NCBI GenBank assembly: GCA_016709725.1
Contig: JADJMG010000013.1
Location: 76,465-140,464, forward strand
Length of the DNA: 64,000 bases
From: Bacteroidota bacterium
GTDB taxonomy: Bacteria > Bacteroidota > Bacteroidia > AKYH767-A > OLB10
Reading direction: 5' to 3'
Position 1 is the first letter of the stretch. Every line of letters starts with the position of its first letter. A program made the translations under genes and the position numbers. This document shows positions 8,865 to 17,571 of the stretch, one piece after another. The notes under the pieces are model-generated. The model had not been told where the DNA came from and did not search any database. It saw only the letters and a list, made by a program, of their open reading frames with translations.

Positions 8865-8872
8865 CAAAACTA
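8865..8872 (-). promoter_or_regulatory. TAnnTTTG -7 promoter element of selU-selD
   Basis: The minus strand reads TAGTTTTG, matching the Bacteroidota -7 consensus, with a TTTTG about 16 bp upstream. Only 4 bp separate it from the selU ATG, so the transcript would be leaderless or nearly so. Confidence 0.55.
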
Positions 8873-8919
8873 GGCAAAGAGAAGTTAACAAAAGATAATT
8901 ATCCTTCCGTCATTCCATC

Positions 8920-8952
8920 AAAAAAAGAAGGGAGAACCCCCCGGTCCTCCCC
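8920..8952 (-). terminator. Rho-independent terminator after yqgE
   Basis: On the minus strand a GGGAG-ACC / GGT-CTCCC stem (one mismatch) with a four-base loop is followed by a run of T interrupted by one C. It lies 33 bp past the yqgE stop and before the selU promoter, so it separates the two units. Confidence 0.75.
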
Positions 8953-8984
8953 TATCGTTAACCCAATTACGGGAAATTTTCTTT

Positions 8985-9545
8985 TTAATTGAGATTGGGA
9001 TCTTCTGGAAAATTAGCGAGTATCGCATATTCATTTCCCATACTTCTCAATACTTCACTCCACAATGAGCGTGGATTGTTTGCGAATGTAAATTCACGAT
9101 TTGCTTTAAAAACTAACCACGATTTTTCTTTCATCTCGTGATCGAGTTGTTTAGGCTCCCATCCTGAATACCCTGCGTAGAAACGAATCTGATCAGGTTG
9201 AATTTGTTTTGTATCTATTAAGAACTTTAGTTGATCGTAATCCCCACCCCAGAAAATTCCATTTAGAATTTCTTTTGATCCTTCTAGCAAGTGACCTACA
9301 GTGTGTATGTAGAACAATGTGTCCGTTTCTACAGGTCCGCCGAAGTAAAGAGGTGCCTTAAACTCGGGGAAATCATCCACTGCATCGTTCAAATTAACAT
9401 CGGTCGGTTTGTTCAAGATAAAACCAAGTGTTCCCTTCTCATCGTGCTCACTTAAAAGAACCACTGCTCTTTTAAAATAAGAATCTAAAAGAAAGGGTTC
9501 AGATATTAGTAAACTGCCTTGGACCGGTTTATTTAGCTTTTTCAT
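8985..9545 (-). CDS. YqgE/AlgH family protein
   Basis: A 186-residue member of the UPF0301 (DUF179, YqgE/AlgH) family. Hallmarks are the N-terminal GSLLISEPFLLDSYFKRAVVLL, then GTLGFILNKPT, LYFGGPVETDTLFYIH and RFYAGYSGWEPKQLDHEMKEKSW. These proteins are cytoplasmic with no settled activity; AlgH was linked to alginate regulation in Pseudomonas, which may not apply here. It is a single-gene unit with its own terminator and is divergent from pdxH. Confidence 0.95.
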   Translation of the reverse strand: MKKLNKPVQGSLLISEPFLLDSYFKRAVVLLSEHDEKGTLGFILNKPTDVNLNDAVDDFPEFKAPLYFGGPVETDTLFYIHTVGHLLEGSKEILNGIFWGGDYDQLKFLIDTKQIQPDQIRFYAGYSGWEPKQLDHEMKEKSWLVFKANREFTFANNPRSLWSEVLRSMGNEYAILANFPEDPNLN

Positions 9546-9775
9546 ACCTCTTGATTTTTACACTTTTTCAACATTCGCCGTTTCTGGTCCTCTCGAGCTA
9601 ATTTGAGAGGGTGAAACTAGTACACTTCTCTTGATTTTTGCCCGACTAAAAACATGCCAGCTTGTACCTAATACGGAAATGGTTCGCCAACAGTTTGTAA
9701 AAAAATCAACATAGTCGGGTATTTTTTCAATAGCATTGATAATGAACATTGAATTTATTTTGACTGAATATCCTT

Positions 9776-9783
9776 TACCTTTG
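9776..9783 (+). promoter_or_regulatory. TAnnTTTG -7 promoter element of pdxH
   Basis: TACCTTTG ends 6 bp before the pdxH ATG. A TTG lies 24 bp upstream of it, slightly long for a -33 element. The spacing predicts a leaderless or nearly leaderless mRNA. Confidence 0.5.
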
Positions 9784-9789
9784 TCGATT

Positions 9790-10437
9790 ATGGAGCACAT
9801 TAATCAATACCTACAAAACACTAGAAATCAATATGATAAAGGTGTATTGATTGAGAATCAATTACATGAGAATCCATTAAAACAGTTTGAAGTTTGGATG
9901 CAGGAAGCCATAGCAGCAAACCAGCCTGAGCCTAATGCTATGGATTTGAGCACCGTATCCAATGGTAAGCCAAGTTCTCGCATTGTCTTATTAAAAGGTG
10001 TAGATGAAAAAGGCTTTGTTTTCTATACCAACTACGACAGCAAGAAGGGAATTGAGATGTTTGAAAACCCTCAAGTCTGCGTCAATTTTTTCTGGCAGGT
10101 ACAGGCTCGACAAGTGCGGATTGAAGGGAAAGTGGAGAAAGTGTCGGCTGACGAAAGTGACCTTTACTTCAATTCTCGACCCAGAGAGAGTCAAATTGGA
10201 GCCTGGGCTTCCACGCAAAGCAGAGTGATTAAAAGCAGAGCTGAGCTTGATGAAAGCGTGGCTCAAATCGAGAAAGAATACGAAGGAAAAGTGATTCCGC
10301 GTCCTGCACACTGGGGTGGTTTTCGTTTGATTCCCGAAAAAATTGAATTTTGGCAAGGACGACCTAATCGACTTCACGATCGTTTTCTCTATGAAGATTC
10401 ACCTGCTGGTTGGATGGTATTTAGATTGTCGCCTTAG
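9790..10437 (+). CDS. pdxH: Pyridoxamine 5'-phosphate oxidase (PdxH)
   Basis: PdxH is an FMN flavoenzyme that oxidises pyridoxine or pyridoxamine phosphate to pyridoxal phosphate in the cytoplasm. The 215-residue product from the ATG at 9790 is of normal length; 18 extra upstream residues in the open frame overlap the promoter element and are rejected. Signature motifs are SSRIVLLKGVDEKGFVFYTNYDSKKG (FMN site), RPRESQIGAWAS, IEFWQGRPNRLHDR, and the C-terminal FRLSP. It stands alone, followed by a repeat-rich gap. Confidence 0.97.
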   Translation: MEHINQYLQNTRNQYDKGVLIENQLHENPLKQFEVWMQEAIAANQPEPNAMDLSTVSNGKPSSRIVLLKGVDEKGFVFYTNYDSKKGIEMFENPQVCVNFFWQVQARQVRIEGKVEKVSADESDLYFNSRPRESQIGAWASTQSRVIKSRAELDESVAQIEKEYEGKVIPRPAHWGGFRLIPEKIEFWQGRPNRLHDRFLYEDSPAGWMVFRLSP

Positions 10438-10696
10438 AAATCTCAAGTATTATTAAATATAAACTGGAGACGTTCGTTTACCTAGAGACTCAGGGTTAAA
10501 AACTAGAGACACTAGAGAACACTTGAGAACACTAGAGAATTCAAGAGAAATCTTGAGATCAATAGAGAAACTTAAGTAAACTAAAGTACACAGTTTAATG
10601 TTCACCATTAAGCAAATTGCCTTTCTGCTCTCCAGTGACCTTTATTGCCTTCGTGTTTAAAAAAGTTTAATCATTGCTGTAATTTAAATCCCAAAA
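10438..10696. repeat. Intergenic ACTAGAGAA / CTTGAGAA repeats
   Basis: Between 10480 and 10585 the sequence reiterates short purine-rich units of the type ACTAGAGAAC and CTTGAGA, at least six times with variation. No open frame is convincing. It is distinct from the GCGAAATGCGAA family but likewise starts close after a stop codon. Confidence 0.6.
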
Positions 10697-11587
10697 ATGA
10701 CATTACGAATTATTATCTTCATTCTCGTTCTTCTTGCACTCGATTTCTACGTTTTTCAAGGATTCAAATTTGCATTTAGAAATACATCCATCACAACGCA
10801 GAAAGTGGTAAGCATTGCTTTTTGGAGTTTAACTGTTTTTACAATATCTGTTTTACTGGCTATGTTAATCAAAGATTGGTCGACTTGGCCAAAAGTGATA
10901 AAGACCTATGCTGGAGCGATGGTCTTCATCATTACTTTTTCTAAATTATTCATCATTTTATTTTTATTGACAGATGATATTTTCAGAGGAGCAAAGTGGG
11001 CGTTTGAAAAAATATTTCCAAGTAAGGAGGTCTTAGATCAGACGGGGATTCCAGCTGTCCTCAATAAAGGAATCTCTCGTTCCGATTTTTTAGTGCGAAG
11101 TGGCTTAGTGGTGGCGGCACTTCCTTTTGTAGGATTGATTTATGGAATGGTGAAAGGAGCTTATGATTACCAAGTAAAAAATATAAAATTGAATTTGGCA
11201 AATTTGCCAAAAGCGTTTCACGGATACAAGATCATTCAAATTTCAGACTTACATGTAGGGAGTTTCGTTAGTTCGGAACCGTTAGAAGAAGCAGTACGAA
11301 TCATCAACGAGCAAAATGCAGATATCATTTTATTTACAGGTGATTTAGTGAACAATCGCTCAGATGAATTGAATATGCACAAAGCAGTCTTGTCTAAGTT
11401 AAAAGCAAAGCATGGTGTGTTTTCTACTCTCGGGAATCACGATTATGGAGATTATGTACCCTGGGATACAGAAGAGCTGAAACAAGAAAATTTGGCTGCC
11501 TTAATTGAGGGTCATAAAGAAATGGGATGGGATATCTTAATGGATGAGCATCGCCATATTGAAAAGACGGAGAAAAAATTACGCTGA
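10697..11587 (+). CDS. Metallophosphoesterase, N-terminal fragment (frameshifted)
   Basis: A YkuE-like membrane-anchored calcineurin-type phosphoesterase. Residues 1-150 contain several transmembrane helices; the catalytic domain then begins with metal motifs SDLHVG, GDLVNN and LGNHDYG. The frame ends after KTEKKLR, but reading on in another frame gives ITLIGVQNYSMHLRFPKYG, which continues the family and joins the next entry. One A is missing from the A-run near 11573-11578. The joined protein (10697-11961) would be about 420 residues with all motifs intact, so sequencing error is as likely as a true mutation. Confidence 0.8.
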   Translation: MTLRIIIFILVLLALDFYVFQGFKFAFRNTSITTQKVVSIAFWSLTVFTISVLLAMLIKDWSTWPKVIKTYAGAMVFIITFSKLFIILFLLTDDIFRGAKWAFEKIFPSKEVLDQTGIPAVLNKGISRSDFLVRSGLVVAALPFVGLIYGMVKGAYDYQVKNIKLNLANLPKAFHGYKIIQISDLHVGSFVSSEPLEEAVRIINEQNADIILFTGDLVNNRSDELNMHKAVLSKLKAKHGVFSTLGNHDYGDYVPWDTEELKQENLAALIEGHKEMGWDILMDEHRHIEKTEKKLR

Positions 11588-11607
11588 TCGGTGTACAGAA
11601 TTACAGC

Positions 11608-11961
11608 ATGCATTTACGATTTCCTAAGTATGGAAGTTTGCCAAAGGCCACTGAAAATATTCAATACAGTGATTTCAATATATTACTATCACACGACCCT
11701 AGTCACTGGCGAGGCGAAGTCATCAAAGATTTTCCAGAAATTGATCTCATGGTAGCCGGACATACTCACGGCTTTCAATTTGGTATCGAACTTCCCAATT
11801 TTAAATGGAGCCCTGTTCAATATGTTTACAAAGAATGGGCGGGTCTTTACTCAGAGGGCAAACAACATCTGTACGTCAACCGAGGACTCGGATTCCTTGG
11901 CTATCCTGGACGTGTGGGGATTTTGCCTGAGATTACGGTGTTGGAACTCCATAGGAGTTAA
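11608..11961 (+). CDS. Metallophosphoesterase, C-terminal fragment (frameshifted)
   Basis: This is the continuation of the preceding entry in another frame. It carries the C-terminal metal-binding AGHTHGFQFG motif and the VNRGLGFLGYPGRVG segment common in YkuE-like phosphodiesterases. It has no independent start signal: coding similarity extends upstream of its first Met to about 11580. The stop codon is embedded in the start of an AATTAAG repeat run. Confidence 0.8.
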   Translation: MHLRFPKYGSLPKATENIQYSDFNILLSHDPSHWRGEVIKDFPEIDLMVAGHTHGFQFGIELPNFKWSPVQYVYKEWAGLYSEGKQHLYVNRGLGFLGYPGRVGILPEITVLELHRS

Positions 11962-12175
11962 TTAAGAATTAAGAATTAAGAATTAAGAATTAAGAATTAA
12001 GTCCCGATAGCTATCGGGATAAGAATTAAGAATTAAGAATTTCCCCCACCCCTGCCCCACTCGCTCTCTAATTCGCTCTCGAAAACTCGCTCTCGAATAC
12101 TCACTCTCGTTCTCTTTTTACCTTCTACTCCCGATTGCTTTATGAACGACATTCTTAATTCTGAATTCTGAATTA
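11962..12175. repeat. AATTAAG tandem repeats with a TCCCGATAGCTATCGGGA palindrome
   Basis: Tandem AATTAAG-type units run from 11960 to about 12001 and resume at 12020-12040. Between them at 12002-12019 is a perfect 18-bp palindrome TCCCGATAGCTATCGGGA. A set of CTCGCTCTCGAA units follows at 12059-12110. Imperfect relatives of the palindrome occur at 13.2, 33.0, 37.8 and 40.5 kb. Confidence 0.75.
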
Positions 12176-12183
12176 TATCTTTG
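12176..12183 (+). promoter_or_regulatory. TAnnTTTG -7 promoter element of the RsmI-like gene
   Basis: TATCTTTG lies 3 bp before the ATG at 12187, so the transcript is predicted to be leaderless. No clear -33 TTG is seen at the usual distance. Confidence 0.5.
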
Positions 12184-12186
12184 CCC

Positions 12187-12891
12187 ATGCTTCCTACACT
12201 CTATTTAATTCCATCTTCACTCGGTGCTGAAAACGTTAATGATTTTTTGCCTGAAGGCACCCTTAACATTATTCGCAATTTAAAACATTTTATTGTTGAA
12301 GATTCAAAAACAGCGCGTGCTTTTCTAAAGACCTGCAATATCGTTTACGCACAAAGCGATTTAAGTGTCGAGGTGCTCGACAAACACGATCCGAATCAAA
12401 ATATAACTCAATTGATGTTGCCACTTAAGGAGGGCATTTCTATGGGCGTATTGAGCGAGGCTGGATGTCCAGGTGTAGCGGATCCAGGTGCATTGGTCGT
12501 TGCAGAAGCGCATCGAATGGGTGTGAAAGTAGTTCCTCTAGTTGGACCCTCTTCCCTACTCCTTGCTTTAATGGCATCTGGATTGGAAGGACAGCGATTT
12601 TGCTTTCATGGATATATAACCATTGACAAGACAGAGCGGATGAAGAAAATTCAGCGAATGGAAGAAGCCGCAAAATCAAGAAAAGAAACCCAACTCTTTA
12701 TTGAAACACCGTATCGTAATAATCAAGTACTATCCGATTTACTTCAATACCTCGGTGGAGAAACGAAACTTTGCTTAGCGGTCTCCATCAATACCCCAGA
12801 AGAAATGATTCGAACGTTGAAAGTAAAAGAATGGAAAAACAATAAACCCGAGTTACATAAGTTACCGTGTGTGTTGTTGATTGGAGGTTAG
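12187..12891 (+). CDS. SAM-dependent methyltransferase, RsmI-like tetrapyrrole methylase fold
   Basis: A 234-residue protein of the tetrapyrrole methylase superfamily closest to RsmI (16S rRNA C1402 2'-O-methyltransferase). Recognised motifs are TLYLIPSSLG at the N-terminus, FIVEDSKTARAFLK, GVLSEAGCPGVADPGALVV and VVPLVGPSSLLLALMASGLEGQRFCFHGY. It is shorter than RsmI, lacking the C-terminal extension, and matches a Bacteroidota subgroup; the exact RNA target is not certain. The ATG at 12187 is chosen over an in-frame TTG that overlaps the -7 element. Confidence 0.9.
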   Translation: MLPTLYLIPSSLGAENVNDFLPEGTLNIIRNLKHFIVEDSKTARAFLKTCNIVYAQSDLSVEVLDKHDPNQNITQLMLPLKEGISMGVLSEAGCPGVADPGALVVAEAHRMGVKVVPLVGPSSLLLALMASGLEGQRFCFHGYITIDKTERMKKIQRMEEAAKSRKETQLFIETPYRNNQVLSDLLQYLGGETKLCLAVSINTPEEMIRTLKVKEWKNNKPELHKLPCVLLIGG

Positions 12892-13212
12892 TTTTCGTAA
12901 TTAATATTCTCTCAACTTATAAAATTTCACTTTCGAAAATTGTTCAGCTGCAAGCTTCTAGCTACTGGCTTCTAGTTTTCAATTCTGTAACTTAGAAAAT
13001 GTAGGATAATTAAATTTTATCGTACAATTTATGATTGATGGCACGCAGATTTATTAAGATGGTAGCGAGGCTTCGCTATGATTTTTTATGATTTTCCCCG
13101 CGACCGCTGCGCCTCCCTTGCGCCCTTTGCGGTTAAACTGCAATTATATTATATGCAAGATTTTATTTTAGTTGATCAGCATCATCCACTTCAGCTTGCT
13201 ATCGGGATCTCT
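12892..13212. repeat. Gene-free convergent junction with AGCTTCTAGCTACTGG repeat
   Basis: No gene is seen in these 321 bases. 12945-12979 is an AGCTGCAAGCTTCTAGCTACTGGCTTCTAG element, a family that recurs at 19.2, 19.3, 43.5 and 47.0 kb. 13060-13080 has a GCGAGGCTTCGC hairpin, and 13196-13211 carries a half of the ATCGGGA palindrome family next to the end of the FTCD gene. Confidence 0.65.
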
Positions 13213-13737
13213 TTAATTTATCGCTAGGTTCACCTTCTCAATAATTTCCTTCTCAATCTGCATAGCCTCTGCCTCTATTTTCATTGCTCTAGCAAGTATC
13301 TTTTCCAAATACGCTTTATCTCCAAAACCTGAAGCGTTGATGCGAACATTCATGTGGGCTCCTAAGACTGCAGTTCTTGCGCAGAGTGCTCCTACCGCAG
13401 CGTCGGTGATGGAATTCGGATTTCCTTTCTCCACCATGGTTTTCATGACTTGCATACTTTGAAGTGTCACCTCCATGACTTGAAATGGAATTTCGATGGC
13501 AAACTTAGTGGCAGCTTGCACCGCTTCTTTGCGAATTGCTTTCTCCTCATCAGTCCCTTTTGGCAATTTAAACGCTTCTAAAATCATATTGAATGCACGC
13601 GTATCTTCATCCACCAAATGCATTAATTGCTTCTTAAATTGCTGTCCCTTCTTCGCCCAATCACTAAATTCTTCCCAAGTAGCTTCCCATCCTTTTTTAG
13701 AAGCACTCAAATTCGCTACCATGGTACCAAGAGACAC
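13213..13737 (-). CDS. ftcD: FTCD, cyclodeaminase-domain fragment (frameshifted)
   Basis: Formimidoyltetrahydrofolate cyclodeaminase domain, 174 residues, all-helical. It contains SLGTMVANLSASKKGWE at the start and GNPNSITDAAVGALCARTAVLGAHMNVRIN near the end, both characteristic of FTCD C-terminal domains. It follows on from the middle fragment: reading across 13760 in the shifted frame gives GGGSISAYVATLGVSLG. One G is missing from a G-run near 13770. It converts 5-formimino-THF to methenyl-THF with release of ammonia. Confidence 0.85.
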   Translation of the reverse strand: MSLGTMVANLSASKKGWEATWEEFSDWAKKGQQFKKQLMHLVDEDTRAFNMILEAFKLPKGTDEEKAIRKEAVQAATKFAIEIPFQVMEVTLQSMQVMKTMVEKGNPNSITDAAVGALCARTAVLGAHMNVRINASGFGDKAYLEKILARAMKIEAEAMQIEKEIIEKVNLAIN

Positions 13738-14246
13738 GCCAAGCGTTGCAACATACGCAGAAATAGATCCCCTCCTGGCGCAGGAGATTCACTCGCCGTT
13801 TCATTCGCAAACGCTACTAAATCCATATCAATAAGTCGCTTTTGTTCGGCTTCTAATTGATATTCGATAATGCGCTCCTTGGGATTGAAAGGTCCGAGTT
13901 CATCCAAGCCCATCGATTTAACCGCAATGTGAATGAGTTCTTCGTCGCTTACCCCTGCACTCAACTTTTGTTTTTTAAGAAAATATCTTCCAGCGTCTAA
14001 CATCGATGATAGCGGCACTAATCCAACTAACTCCGATCCGGACACTCTTTGTCCGCGGCGATAAGCACTTTCATAACACTCTTGAAAAACGATGTGCAAT
14101 GGCGTTTCCCTAAATTTAGTAATGTTAATTGACACTTGTGCAATTCCATATTCCTCAATATACCATCCTATAGCTTTTACTCCTTTCAACGTTCCAGGAA
14201 TGCGAATTTCATTTCCGGAAGCATCCAATACTTTTTCCTTTATCAT
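13716..14246 (-). CDS. ftcD: FTCD, middle fragment (frameshifted)
   Basis: The middle part of formimidoyltransferase-cyclodeaminase. It includes the second half of the transferase domain (KAIGWYIEEYGIAQVSINITKFRETPLH, SELVGLVPLSSMLDAGRYF) and the linker to the cyclodeaminase domain (ESPAPGG), then runs out of frame. Its apparent start is an artefact of the frameshift in the A-run near 14230; the true protein begins at 14883. Confidence 0.85.
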   Translation of the reverse strand: MIKEKVLDASGNEIRIPGTLKGVKAIGWYIEEYGIAQVSINITKFRETPLHIVFQECYESAYRRGQRVSGSELVGLVPLSSMLDAGRYFLKKQKLSAGVSDEELIHIAVKSMGLDELGPFNPKERIIEYQLEAEQKRLIDMDLVAFANETASESPAPGGDLFLRMLQRLACLLVPW

Positions 14247-14883
14247 CCACTTTCACTCTCCCTGCTTCGCGAACATCAAAGGCAACACTGTTTGCGCGCT
14301 TTACAGATTTCGTATTGAGGTTAACATTATAAGCGATGAGAAATTCACGAGCACCAATAACCGTAGCACCCGTCTTTGCAGAAAAGACGGCAGGACCCGC
14401 ATCTGGTTTCCATTGTGGTTCATTTATTTTTTTAAAAAATCCTTCGTATTCTCCAGCGCGGATGATGGATAGATTACTTCTTTCTTTATTCGGTTGAGCC
14501 TCTTCATAGAGGTAAACTGGAATGTTTAATTCATTCCCTACTCTTTCGGCTAATTTCTTGCTCCACGCAGCAGTTTCTTCCATGCTGATGTTCGCGATGG
14601 GAATAAACGGACAAACATCCGTTGCACCCATTCGAGGATGTTCACCTTTATGCTTACTCATGTCAATGAGTTGTGCAGCCATCTCGATGCCTTTGAAAGC
14701 CGCTTCCACCACCGCATCGGGTTCTCCAACAAGTGTCATCACGGTACGATTTGTGGCCTTTCCAGGATCGACATTCAAAAGTTTAACACGATCTACAGAA
14801 CGAATGGCATCTGCAATTTGCTGTACAATTTTCTCGTCTCTTCCTTCACTAAAGTTGGGTACGCACTCAATAAGTTGTTTCAT
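14209..14883 (-). CDS. ftcD: FTCD, N-terminal glutamate formimidoyltransferase fragment
   Basis: The N-terminal formimidoyltransferase domain, starting MKQLIECVPNFSEGRDEKIV, with the folate/formiminoglutamate site motif HKGEHPRMGATDVCPFIP and VYLYEEAQPNKERSNLSIIRAGEYEGF. It transfers the formimino group of formiminoglutamate to tetrahydrofolate in histidine breakdown. Joined over two single-base indels (an extra A near 14230, a missing G near 13770) the gene spans 13213-14883 and encodes a normal bifunctional FTCD of about 555 residues. It is the last gene of the leftward hut operon, 24 bp after hutG. Confidence 0.9.
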   Translation of the reverse strand: MKQLIECVPNFSEGRDEKIVQQIADAIRSVDRVKLLNVDPGKATNRTVMTLVGEPDAVVEAAFKGIEMAAQLIDMSKHKGEHPRMGATDVCPFIPIANISMEETAAWSKKLAERVGNELNIPVYLYEEAQPNKERSNLSIIRAGEYEGFFKKINEPQWKPDAGPAVFSAKTGATVIGAREFLIAYNVNLNTKSVKRANSVAFDVREAGRVKVDDKGKSIGCFRK

Positions 14884-14907
14884 GATGTATGAATTCTAAT
14901 GTAAAGT

Positions 14908-15963
14908 TTATGATTGTTTTATTTGATTTCTTGCTTTGATGAAATCGCTTATCAAATAAGCGATGAGTTTTCCAGTTTTTAAATCGGTTTTGATATGTGA
15001 CAAGATGGGCGCGGCTTCTGCGAGATGGAAATATTTTACATCGGAATGTGTTGCGACCCAATGTACGTATTGTCGAGCTTGAATCGTACTAATTCCGCTC
15101 GATGTTTTGGCGCTTGATGGTATGTTTTGTATGATATCGAAATCTAATTCGAGACCGACGGGAATTCCTTTATTGAACTGTATCGCTTTCATCACCGCTT
15201 CTTGAAAAGTAATTTCTTCTCTCACGAAAATCTCTTCAAACCAAGTTGCCTGTAATTTTTTGTTGTGGATGAGATCATCCATCACTTGAGAAATATTGAA
15301 AATTTCATGCAATCCAATAATTGAATAGCGCTGTAAATATTCATCATGCACCGCATAACTAAATGCATTTCCACTGTGTCTTCCTTCCAATCTTCTGAAG
15401 TCGCTGTGCGCATCACAATTGATACAACCAATCTCTTGATGTCCTTTCTCTTTCATCGCCCTCGACAATCCCTTCAACAACCCATAGGCGTTATTATGTC
15501 CGCCACCAATAACGATGGCTTCCTTGCCTGCATCAAAAATGTTTTTTAAAATAGAATTCGCTACTTCGTCAATTTCAGATACCAGTTCTCGAGCTCTCTG
15601 CAACATCTCAGGATTCTGAACATCTAAACTTTTCATTTCTTCCATCTCCTTGGAAAAATCAACATGACCTAAAACGATAAGTTCATCTCCCAGAAAACGT
15701 GCATTGCTTTGGATGTTTAGCAAGGTACTTAGAGCGGGTTGCCAAGCAGAATAGGCTCCTCCTCTTCCAAAATTAGCACGTACTCCTATGTCTTCGGGTA
15801 GGCCTAACAAAACATAACGCTCCCGCATATCCGCCAAAGCTTGTTGCCAATTAAGCTTTTGATTCCACGGAATTGTCTTTACTTTTTCGCCAAGTCTAAT
15901 TTCACCAACACGAGGTCGCGTAATTTCATTAATCTTCAAATGGTCGTAAACGACTAAGTCCAT
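14908..15963 (-). CDS. hutG: Formimidoylglutamase (HutG, arginase family)
   Basis: A 351-residue ureohydrolase-fold enzyme. Metal ligands appear in the arginase motifs GGGHNN (about 172-177), NCDAHSDFR and ELDFD. The N-terminal GVRANFGRGGAYSAWQPAL segment binds substrate in the family. Formimidoylglutamase splits N-formimino-glutamate to glutamate and formamide. Its neighbour FTCD consumes the same substrate by the folate route, so both branches of the pathway appear to be encoded in one operon. It lies 12 bp downstream of hutI. Confidence 0.88.
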   Translation of the reverse strand: MDLVVYDHLKINEITRPRVGEIRLGEKVKTIPWNQKLNWQQALADMRERYVLLGLPEDIGVRANFGRGGAYSAWQPALSTLLNIQSNARFLGDELIVLGHVDFSKEMEEMKSLDVQNPEMLQRARELVSEIDEVANSILKNIFDAGKEAIVIGGGHNNAYGLLKGLSRAMKEKGHQEIGCINCDAHSDFRRLEGRHSGNAFSYAVHDEYLQRYSIIGLHEIFNISQVMDDLIHNKKLQATWFEEIFVREEITFQEAVMKAIQFNKGIPVGLELDFDIIQNIPSSAKTSSGISTIQARQYVHWVATHSDVKYFHLAEAAPILSHIKTDLKTGKLIAYLISDFIKARNQIKQS

Positions 15964-15975
15964 GATATAAATCGT

Positions 15976-17208
15976 CTATTGAAATTCACCATTTAACATC
16001 ACCGATTCAATCAAATCACTTCCAAAAGAATATGGCAATGAAGCAAGCGAAGGCAATTTCTTTGTGATAAATAAGTTAGCTTGCTTCCCTTTTACAAAAC
16101 TTCCTGCTTGATCCATTACGCCCATGGCATAGGCGCTGTTGAGTGTAGCTGCATTGATGGCTTCTTCTGGACTCATCCCTAAATACAAACAAGCTAATGT
16201 ACAAACGAAGGACATTTTTCCACTCGGACTTGATCCCGGATTAAAGTCAGAAGCAAGCGCTACTGGCAATCCCGCATCAATCATTTTTCGTGCTGGGGGA
16301 TAATGAATCTTCAAAAAGAAAGCGGTACTTGGTAACAAGGTGGGCATGGTATCACTGTTGAGCAAGCATTTGATTTCGTCGTCACCAGTACATTCGAGAT
16401 GATCCACAGAAAGTGCATTATGTTTCACGCCAACTTGAATTCCCCCTGAGAAATCCAATTCATTTGCATGAATTTTAGGACGCAATCCACGTTTTACACC
16501 AGCTTCTAAAATTCGATCGGTTTCTTCGACAGTAAAGAATCCACGGTCACAAAATACATCGTTGTAATCGGCTAAACCTTCATCAGCTATCACAGGAATC
16601 AATCGATTCACGAGTAAATCGATGTACTCTGATCTCTTTTCTTTGAACTCAATGGGCAATGCATGCGCTCCTAAAAAAGTAGATTTTATAATCAACGGAG
16701 AAGAAGCTTTCAATCTTTTTATAACACGAAGCATTTTTAGTTCAGCTTCATAAGTGAGTCCGTAACCACTTTTAATTTCGATGGCGCCGGTTCCAAAATG
16801 AATCACTTCTTCGAGGCGAGCAAAGGCTGCATCATACAACTCCGACTCATCGGTTTTTTGCAATAATTTTGCAGAGTTTAAAATTCCTCCTCCATTACGC
16901 GCTATCTCTTCATATGTTTTCCCGTGAATACGATCAACAAACTCTTTTTCTCTTGAACCTGCGAAAACAACATGAGTATGTGAATCACACCAAGAAGGTA
17001 AAACATATTTACCAGTTGCATCCACCACATCATTTACAGGAGAATGAAAAGGCTCATCCATATGTCCCACTCCCAAAATCTTATCCCCTTCAATCATGAT
17101 CCAGCCGTTTTCCATCACTGGCAACTCCTTCATATCATTACCTCTGATCACATGACTTCGTCCATGCTGAACAATCCCTTTTGCATTTATAATTAATATC
17201 CTATTCAT
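15976..17208 (-). CDS. hutI: Imidazolonepropionase (HutI)
   Basis: HutI hydrolyses imidazolone-5-propionate to N-formimino-glutamate, the third step of histidine degradation. The 410-residue amidohydrolase shows the metal site WCDSHTHVVFAGSREKEF, the HANELDFSGG segment, the SVDHLEC motif and ASDFNPGSSPS near the C-terminus. The ATG overlaps the stop of the upstream small membrane protein by 4 bp, showing translational coupling. Histidase and urocanase genes are not in the window, so they must lie elsewhere. Confidence 0.96.
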   Translation of the reverse strand: MNRILIINAKGIVQHGRSHVIRGNDMKELPVMENGWIMIEGDKILGVGHMDEPFHSPVNDVVDATGKYVLPSWCDSHTHVVFAGSREKEFVDRIHGKTYEEIARNGGGILNSAKLLQKTDESELYDAAFARLEEVIHFGTGAIEIKSGYGLTYEAELKMLRVIKRLKASSPLIIKSTFLGAHALPIEFKEKRSEYIDLLVNRLIPVIADEGLADYNDVFCDRGFFTVEETDRILEAGVKRGLRPKIHANELDFSGGIQVGVKHNALSVDHLECTGDDEIKCLLNSDTMPTLLPSTAFFLKIHYPPARKMIDAGLPVALASDFNPGSSPSGKMSFVCTLACLYLGMSPEEAINAATLNSAYAMGVMDQAGSFVKGKQANLFITKKLPSLASLPYSFGSDLIESVMLNGEFQ

Positions 17209-17558
17209 TTTCCTTTTTTCCAGAATGGTTTTTTACCTACTAATCGAATATAACCCACATAAACATAAACAACAACTGCAAATAAATGTGCGAAGGGTAA
17301 TGCCTTTTTACCTCGTTCAAAATAGTGAAAAACAATAAACAATTGAACGGCTGCTTCAATGAAAAACAAAATGCTTTCTCCATTTCCAAAAATTGCATGA
17401 ATGCGATGATGAAAAGCCGCGACTAATACCATCAGAAATCCTGCAATAAAGAAAAACCACGGTGATCCGTGTGCATAATCCAATTCGCCAATTCCATGTA
17501 AAATAACCACGAAGCCCGCTAAAAAGTGGGCAAATTTATAGAGTTTTTCGTTCTTCAT
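17205..17558 (-). CDS. Small membrane protein of unknown function
   Basis: A 117-residue protein with about four hydrophobic segments (near residues 8-22, 30-48, 58-76 and 86-104) and a basic C-terminal tail KKPFWKKGK. I do not recognise the family. Residues such as the HGIGELDYAHGSPWFF loop are distinctive. It overlaps hutI by 4 bp and starts 13 bp after the SMUG2 gene stop, so it belongs to the same transcription unit; a link with histidine breakdown is not otherwise supported. Confidence 0.7.
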   Translation of the reverse strand: MKNEKLYKFAHFLAGFVVILHGIGELDYAHGSPWFFFIAGFLMVLVAAFHHRIHAIFGNGESILFFIEAAVQLFIVFHYFERGKKALPFAHLFAVVVYVYVGYIRLVGKKPFWKKGK

Positions 17559-17571
17559 TGAAGAGTCAAAA

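Noticed and set aside
11560..11610. Programmed frameshift in the metallophosphoesterase
   Set aside because: No slippery heptamer with a downstream pseudoknot stands out, and similar single-base shifts occur in many genes here, so an error or mutation is more likely.
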